From positions 1-11,276 of the forward strand of contig DATFJV010000117.1 of NCBI GenBank assembly GCA_035268985.1: a stretch of 11,276 nucleotides of DNA. The letters are read 5' to 3'. The position numbers were made by a program, and so were the translations under genes. The notes under the pieces were generated by a model, which saw only the letters and a program-made list of their open reading frames with translations, was not told the origin of the DNA and made no database searches. Positions 7,789 to 11,276 of the stretch are shown here, one piece after another; position 1 is the stretch's first letter; each line of letters starts with the position of its first letter. The stretch is from JAAYHV01 sp035268985 (lineage in GTDB: Bacteria; Bacillota; Clostridia; Peptostreptococcales; Anaerovoracaceae).

Positions 7789-7804
7789 AGCAAGTATTAT
7801 GCCA
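7789..7804 (-). promoter_or_regulatory. Sigma-54 (-24/-12) promoter for dctPQM
   Basis: On the minus strand the sequence reads TGGCATAATACTTGCT, close to the consensus TGGCAC-N5-TTGCW. The invariant GG and GC are separated by exactly 10 bases. Transcription would begin near 7779, giving a leader of about 57 nt before the dctP ATG. Confidence 0.82.
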
Positions 7805-7902
7805 AAAGTAATTTATATATAGATATTTATTACTTTAGTTGAAATTCTAACTAAAATAAATTCATACTAGTCAAATTCCTATATAATTTGTTTTTTGAAA
7901 CG

Positions 7903-7916
7903 ATGCAAAATAGCAT
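7903..7916. promoter_or_regulatory. Upstream activator palindrome, copy 1
   Basis: ATGCAAAATAGCAT is an inverted repeat ATGC-N6-GCAT. It shares ATGCAAA-N3-GCAT-N-AA with copy 2, which starts 30 bp later (three helical turns). It is a probable binding site for a sigma-54 activator dimer serving both divergent promoters. Confidence 0.6.
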
Positions 7917-7932
7917 TAATATAGCTTTAGGT

Positions 7933-7946
7933 ATGCAAACCGGCAT
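7933..7946. promoter_or_regulatory. Upstream activator palindrome, copy 2
   Basis: ATGCAAACCGGCAT has the same ATGC arms and AAA as copy 1 and the same spacing, so the two sites would present dimers on the same face of the helix. I infer the protein encoded from 10649 as the ligand. Confidence 0.6.
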
Positions 7947-8020
7947 CAAATGATTGATTTTTGTAACCCTTTTATTTGTTAAATCATTATAATATGCGCA
8001 AGGGTAAGAGTCAATTAATA

Positions 8021-8036
8021 TGGCACATTATTTGCA
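8021..8036 (+). promoter_or_regulatory. Sigma-54 (-24/-12) promoter for the dehydratase-dehydrogenase operon
   Basis: TGGCACATTATTTGCA matches the consensus TGGCAC-N5-TTGCW at every specified base, with GG (8022-8023) and GC (8034-8035) ten bases apart. The start of transcription would be near 8047, leaving a leader of about 22 nt that contains the AAGGAGG ribosome site. Confidence 0.92.
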
Positions 8037-8068
8037 GTAATAAATAATACATATATAAGGAGGAAATT

Positions 8069-9571
8069 ATGGAAACAATAAAACTATATGATAATGATAA
8101 TGTCGCTTTAGCCATAGAGGAACTTAAAGTGGGAGATGAAATATTAGTTGAAGATAAAAAGATAGTTGTAAAGAACTATATTCCTAAAGCTCATAAGATT
8201 GCATTGAAAGACTTTAAGGTGGGAGAGGATATAATTAAATATGACAATTCCATAGGTAATGCTACCCAAAACATTAAAATCGGCGAATGGGTCCATGAGC
8301 ATAACTTAGCTACTGCATTAGGTAAAGAAAGAACATATGAATATAATTATGACCCTTTAAATACCATATTACCAGGCAATAGCAATAAAAAATGGACTGG
8401 ATATTTAAGGGATAATGGCAAGGCGGGAATAAGAAATTATTTAGCAATAGTAACAACTGTATTTTGTGCTAATGGACCTGCTGAAAGAATTAAGGAGCTT
8501 GTAAATAATAAACACCAAACTCAAGACAATTACGATGGGGCAATTCTACTAACGCAACCCTATGGTTGTAGTCAAACTGGCGAAGATTTGGAGACAACTG
8601 CAAAAATATTGGCAAGAATAATAAAAAACCCCAATTTTGGAGGCGTATTGGTTGTTTGTAATGGTTGTGAAATGGTGAACAAAGATTTAATCCTACATTA
8701 TATGGGAGAATTTGATGAAAACCGAATCAAACTATTAACTTTGCAGGAGGTTGAAGATGAGTTTGAAGTTGCTATGAGTCAAGTGGACAGTATGATGAAT
8801 AATATCAAGGAAGACAAGAGAGAACCCTTAAATTATGACAAATTACACATTGCTATGAATTGTGGTGGTTCTGATGGATACTCTGGAATCACAGCAAATA
8901 CTATATTAGGTTGCTTATGCGAAAAGATGGTTAAACTTGGTGCTACAATGAACATGACAGAAGTTCCTGAGATGTTTGGCGCAGAACATTTGCTGATGAA
9001 TCAAGCAATAAATAAAAAAGTATATAAAGATGTAGTAAAAATGATAGAAGATTATAAGGATTATTTTAAAAAGTATAATGAAAAAGTAAGTGACAATCCA
9101 ACTCAAGGAAATAAAGCTGGTGGATTAACCACTTTGGAAGAAAAATCCTTAGGTTGTACTCAAAAGGGTGGACACTGTGCGGTTGTTGAAGTTTTGGATT
9201 ATGCCGATGAAGCTACAAAAAAAGGTTTTGTTTTAGTGAGTGGGCCAGGAAATGATTTGGCTGGTGTAACTGGACAGATTGCAGCAGGAGCTACTCTTAC
9301 AATATTTACTACTGGTAGAGGTACTCCCGCAGGATTTGCAGGTCCTTTATTTAGGTTATCATCAAATACTGAGCTTGCTAAAAGAAAACCTCATTGGATA
9401 GATTTTGACGCAGGAGTATTATTGAAATGCAAAGATGAAGATGAAAAGAAAGAATTAATTGAAAATCTTTATGAAGCTATTATGAAAACAGTTAATGGTG
9501 AGTATATAACTTGCAATGAAAAAAATGATTATTACCAAATGGCTCCTTTAAAGGATGGAGTAACTTTATAG
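8069..9571 (+). CDS. uxaA: UxaA-family sugar-acid dehydratase (altronate/galactarate dehydratase type)
   Basis: A 500-residue cytoplasmic protein, matching full-length UxaA (~495). It has an N-terminal SAF domain (about 1-85), ending in the characteristic WVHEHN (74-79), and a large C-terminal dehydratase domain. Family motifs are GYLRDNGKAGIRNYL (111-125), PYGCSQTGEDL (164-174), NCGGSDGYSGITAN (264-277), TEVPEMFGAEHLL (297-309), then a GNKAGGLTTLEEKSLG stretch (347-362) leading to CTQKGG. Members use Fe2+ or Mn2+ to remove water from a 2,3-dihydroxy acid, giving a 2-keto-3-deoxy acid; a relative cleaves sulfite from sulfolactate. Motifs alone do not fix the substrate, and no uronate isomerase or reductase is nearby, so true altronate is not favoured by context. 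It is first in a two-gene operon behind a consensus sigma-54 promoter, 22 nt from the predicted transcript start. Confidence 0.9.
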   Translation: METIKLYDNDNVALAIEELKVGDEILVEDKKIVVKNYIPKAHKIALKDFKVGEDIIKYDNSIGNATQNIKIGEWVHEHNLATALGKERTYEYNYDPLNTILPGNSNKKWTGYLRDNGKAGIRNYLAIVTTVFCANGPAERIKELVNNKHQTQDNYDGAILLTQPYGCSQTGEDLETTAKILARIIKNPNFGGVLVVCNGCEMVNKDLILHYMGEFDENRIKLLTLQEVEDEFEVAMSQVDSMMNNIKEDKREPLNYDKLHIAMNCGGSDGYSGITANTILGCLCEKMVKLGATMNMTEVPEMFGAEHLLMNQAINKKVYKDVVKMIEDYKDYFKKYNEKVSDNPTQGNKAGGLTTLEEKSLGCTQKGGHCAVVEVLDYADEATKKGFVLVSGPGNDLAGVTGQIAAGATLTIFTTGRGTPAGFAGPLFRLSSNTELAKRKPHWIDFDAGVLLKCKDEDEKKELIENLYEAIMKTVNGEYITCNEKNDYYQMAPLKDGVTL

Positions 9572-9586
9572 AATGGAAGGCAAACT

Positions 9587-10555
9587 ATGAATAAATATAA
9601 AGTATTAATAACTGATCATGAATACAATAATATAGACAATGAGCTTAGAATTTTAAATGAGCTTGATGTGGAAGTTATAGATTTACAAAGTAGAGATGAG
9701 GATGAGATTATAAACATAGCAAAAGACTGTGATGCTATCATTACACAATATGCAAAAATTAACAAAAATATAATAAGAGCATTGGAAAAATGTAAGGTAA
9801 TCTGCAAATATGCCATTGGGATAGATGGTATCGATATTGAAGAAGCCACAAAAAAAGGTATTTATGTTACAAATGTACATGATTATTGTTCTGATGAGGT
9901 TTCAACACATGCATTATCATTAATTTTGGATGCTTCAAGGGGCACCACTTTTTATAACGATTTCGTTAAAAGAGGCCATTGGTATAATGCTGATATTAAA
10001 TTGCATAATTTAAAAAGTAGTACCGTTGGTGTCGTAAGTTTTGGAAGAATAGCTAAGAAATTTGTAGAAAAAGTAACACCACTATGTAAAAATGTTTTGG
10101 TATATGATAAATATATTAATCCTAAGATTCCGGAAGATTATGGTGTTGATTTAGTTACTTTTGAAGAACTTATTAGTAAATCGGACTATATTTCTATACA
10201 TGCACCTTTAACACCTGAGACAAAGCATTTGTTTAACAAAGAAGTGTTTAAAAGAATGAAAAAAACTTCAGTTATAATTAATGTAGCTCGGGGAGGTCTA
10301 ATCTGTACTGAAGATTTAATTTGGGCACTTAAAAACGCTGAGATAGCTTATGCAGCTTTGGATGTATTGGAAGAAGAACCTCCAAAGAAATCTTTAGAAT
10401 TAATGTCTATGGATAACGTAATATTAACTCCTCACGCTGCTTGGTATTCCGAAGAATCACAAAAAATATTGCAATCCACACCTGCTGAGGAAATAGTAAG
10501 AGTTTTAAAAGGTGAAAAGCCATTAAATATTGTTAATAAAAATTTGGTATTGTGA
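9587..10555 (+). CDS. D-isomer-specific 2-hydroxyacid dehydrogenase (CtBP/PGDH-like)
   Basis: A 322-residue NAD-dependent reductase of normal length without an ACT domain. It interconverts a 2-oxo acid and the (R)-2-hydroxy acid. The catalytic triad is present: Arg235 in NVARGG, Glu264 in DVLEEEPP and His283 in TPHAAW. Asp174 at the end of the second Rossmann strand (VYDKY) suggests NAD over NADP. The nucleotide loop is odd: where relatives have GxGxxG, here it reads SFGRIA (151-156), with the first and third glycines replaced. It starts 15 nt after the dehydratase gene behind GGAAGG, so its likely substrate is the 2-oxo acid made by that enzyme. This parallels LdhA-type enzymes that supply (R)-2-hydroxy acids to 2-hydroxyacyl-CoA dehydratases. 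Alternative annotations are phosphoglycerate dehydrogenase or hydroxypyruvate reductase. Confidence 0.9.
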   Translation: MNKYKVLITDHEYNNIDNELRILNELDVEVIDLQSRDEDEIINIAKDCDAIITQYAKINKNIIRALEKCKVICKYAIGIDGIDIEEATKKGIYVTNVHDYCSDEVSTHALSLILDASRGTTFYNDFVKRGHWYNADIKLHNLKSSTVGVVSFGRIAKKFVEKVTPLCKNVLVYDKYINPKIPEDYGVDLVTFEELISKSDYISIHAPLTPETKHLFNKEVFKRMKKTSVIINVARGGLICTEDLIWALKNAEIAYAALDVLEEEPPKKSLELMSMDNVILTPHAAWYSEESQKILQSTPAEEIVRVLKGEKPLNIVNKNLVL

Positions 10556-10600
10556 TTCTAATCATACTTGTTTGTTAAGCATTAATAATAGCGAAAAAAA

Positions 10601-10617
10601 ATATCATATGATATAAT
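10601..10617 (+). promoter_or_regulatory. Possible promoter and overlapping palindrome upstream of the regulator gene
   Basis: ATATCATATGATAT (10601-10614) is a perfect 14-bp palindrome that overlaps TATAAT (10612-10617), a consensus -10 box placed 32 nt before the regulator ATG. No good -35 hexamer lies 16-18 bp upstream, so the promoter is weak or needs help. The palindrome could be an operator or chance in AT-rich DNA. No terminator is visible after 10555, so read-through from the upstream operon is also possible. Confidence 0.35.
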
Positions 10618-10648
10618 ATTAGCATGAGGAAGATAAGAGGTATGATGG

Positions 10649-11276
10649 ATGTTTAAATTGATGGGTGAAAATGCTAATATATCTCAAAGGGAAAAAAGTG
10701 GATATATAAGAATAGATAATAAAGGAATTATTAGGTATTCCAATGACGTTGTTAAGAATAGATACAATAATTTGGATTATAAAACTATTGTTGGCAAAAA
10801 TATTAAAGATATACTAAAAGGATTAGATAATGATAGAGAACAATTACTTTGCAATGTATACCCTATTGAATTTAATGATCAAAAGGTTTTTGCAATACCT
10901 TTTGATATTGATGAAGACGACAAAAAGGATTGGACAGGTATACTTATAACAGAGTTTGTGGTATCTAACGAACTTGTTTCTAAATATATAGACGACCAAA
11001 AAATCAATAATGATTTGGAGGAAATACTTGAAGGTTCCTTTGATGGGATATTAGTTACCGACGTAGAAGGTAAAGTACTGTTTGTAAATGATTCATATGA
11101 AAGAGTTGCAGAAATAAAAAGAGAAGATATAGAAGGCAGATATATGAGTGAATTAATTAACCCAGTATGGATGCCCAATTCAGTTGCCTATGTTGTAGCA
11201 GAAAAAAGGAAAACTGTTACGGTCAGACAAGTGGTTAAGTCCGGAAGACACATTATAGTAACAGGAAGACCGGTTT
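10649..11276 (+). CDS. PAS-domain regulator, probably a sigma-54 enhancer-binding protein (5' part)
   Basis: The gene runs off the window; 209 residues are visible. ATG 10649 is the first start in this frame (a stop lies just before) and has AAGAGG 8 nt upstream; the nearby ATGs at 10642 and 10645 are in a frame that stops at once. Residues ~17-103 form a PAS-like sensor (GYIRIDNKGIIRYSN), followed by a charged linker and a clear second PAS domain from ~123 (ILEGSFDGILVTD, GKVLFVNDSYERV). The end, VVKSGRHIIVTGRPV (195-209), is typical of the PAS region that precedes the AAA+ domain in clostridial sigma-54 activators. The AAA+ and DNA-binding parts would lie beyond the window, so the sigma-54 link rests on this resemblance and on the two sigma-54 promoters nearby. 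A PAS histidine kinase is the main alternative. Ligand is unknown. Confidence 0.78.
   Translation, partial: MFKLMGENANISQREKSGYIRIDNKGIIRYSNDVVKNRYNNLDYKTIVGKNIKDILKGLDNDREQLLCNVYPIEFNDQKVFAIPFDIDEDDKKDWTGILITEFVVSNELVSKYIDDQKINNDLEEILEGSFDGILVTDVEGKVLFVNDSYERVAEIKREDIEGRYMSELINPVWMPNSVAYVVAEKRKTVTVRQVVKSGRHIIVTGRPV

Larger units (their letters stand above)
7722..8068. promoter_or_regulatory. Divergent control region between dctP and the uxaA-type gene
   Basis: This 347-bp gap has no gene. From left to right it holds the dctP leader with its ribosome site and a TCGCA/TGCGA repeat (7752-7772), a minus-strand sigma-54 promoter (7789-7804), two AT-rich inverted repeats (7805-7855), two spaced copies of a palindrome (7903-7946), a plus-strand sigma-54 promoter (8021-8036), and the ribosome site of the plus-strand gene (AAGGAGG, 8057-8063). 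The palindromes lie roughly 100-145 bp upstream of the expected plus-strand start and 125-170 bp upstream of the minus-strand one, the normal range for enhancer-like sites. Confidence 0.8.

Noticed and set aside
7944..7956. IHF-like site (ATCAA-N4-TTG) between the palindromes and the plus-strand promoter
   Set aside because: It fits the core pattern except for the first base, but Clostridia generally lack IHF and short AT-rich matches are expected by chance; any bending is more likely due to HU or the DNA itself.
7961..8005. Sigma-A type promoter or operator (TTGTAA, TATAAT, and the ACCCTT/AAGGGT repeat)
   Set aside because: The hexamers are 21 bp apart, too far for a normal promoter, and the 6-bp arms are separated by 28 bp. 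The sigma-54 site beside it explains the gene better.
1..11276. Mobile elements, CRISPR arrays, tRNA/rRNA genes, phage genes or a defence system
   Set aside because: I looked for transposase motifs, regularly spaced repeats and tRNA-like cloverleafs on both strands and saw none; the region reads as an intact metabolic locus.

Overview
The window comes from a strictly anaerobic, low-GC Gram-positive bacterium of the Clostridia/Tissierellia type. The evidence is AT-rich DNA with strong AGGAGG ribosome sites, oxygen-sensitive radical dehydratases (2-hydroxyacyl-CoA dehydratase with its activase, and 4-hydroxybutyryl-CoA dehydratase), and a lipoprotein-type TRAP binding protein. No mobile element, CRISPR array, tRNA or rRNA was seen.

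Layout. (1) Bases 1-4530, plus strand: a tight catabolic operon. It holds the 3' end of a 2-hydroxyacyl-CoA dehydratase subunit (HgdB type), its ATP-dependent activase (HgdC type), a FabZ-like hot-dog dehydratase, a CoA-transferase of the 4-hydroxybutyrate/acetate type, and 4-hydroxybutyryl-CoA dehydratase (AbfD). (2) 4531-4694: two hairpin terminators between convergent operons. (3) 4695-7721, minus strand: a TRAP transporter in the order dctP, intercistronic hairpin, dctQ, dctM. (4) 7722-8068: a divergent control region with a near-consensus sigma-54 promoter facing each way and, between them, two copies of a palindrome (ATGCAAA-N3-GCAT) exactly 30 bp apart. (5) 8069-10555, plus strand: a UxaA/altronate-family sugar-acid dehydratase followed 15 nt later by a D-2-hydroxyacid dehydrogenase. 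(6) From 10649 to the window edge: the PAS-containing N-terminal part of a regulator that looks like a sigma-54 enhancer-binding protein and is the obvious candidate for binding the twin palindromes.

How the genes may work together (inference). The transporter brings in a carboxylate. The UxaA-type enzyme dehydrates a 2,3-dihydroxy acid to a 2-oxo acid, and the dehydrogenase reduces this to an (R)-2-hydroxy acid. The CoA-transferase makes the CoA ester, and the HgdBC-type radical dehydratase forms an enoyl-CoA. AbfD would then remove a 4-hydroxyl group. A four-carbon sugar acid (threonate/erythronate type) would fit every step: 4-hydroxy-2-oxobutyrate, 2,4-dihydroxybutyrate, its CoA ester, 4-hydroxycrotonyl-CoA, then after a reduction not encoded here 4-hydroxybutyryl-CoA and crotonyl-CoA. 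I know of no described route with this combination. The individual enzyme families are confident, but the substrate and the route are hypothesis.
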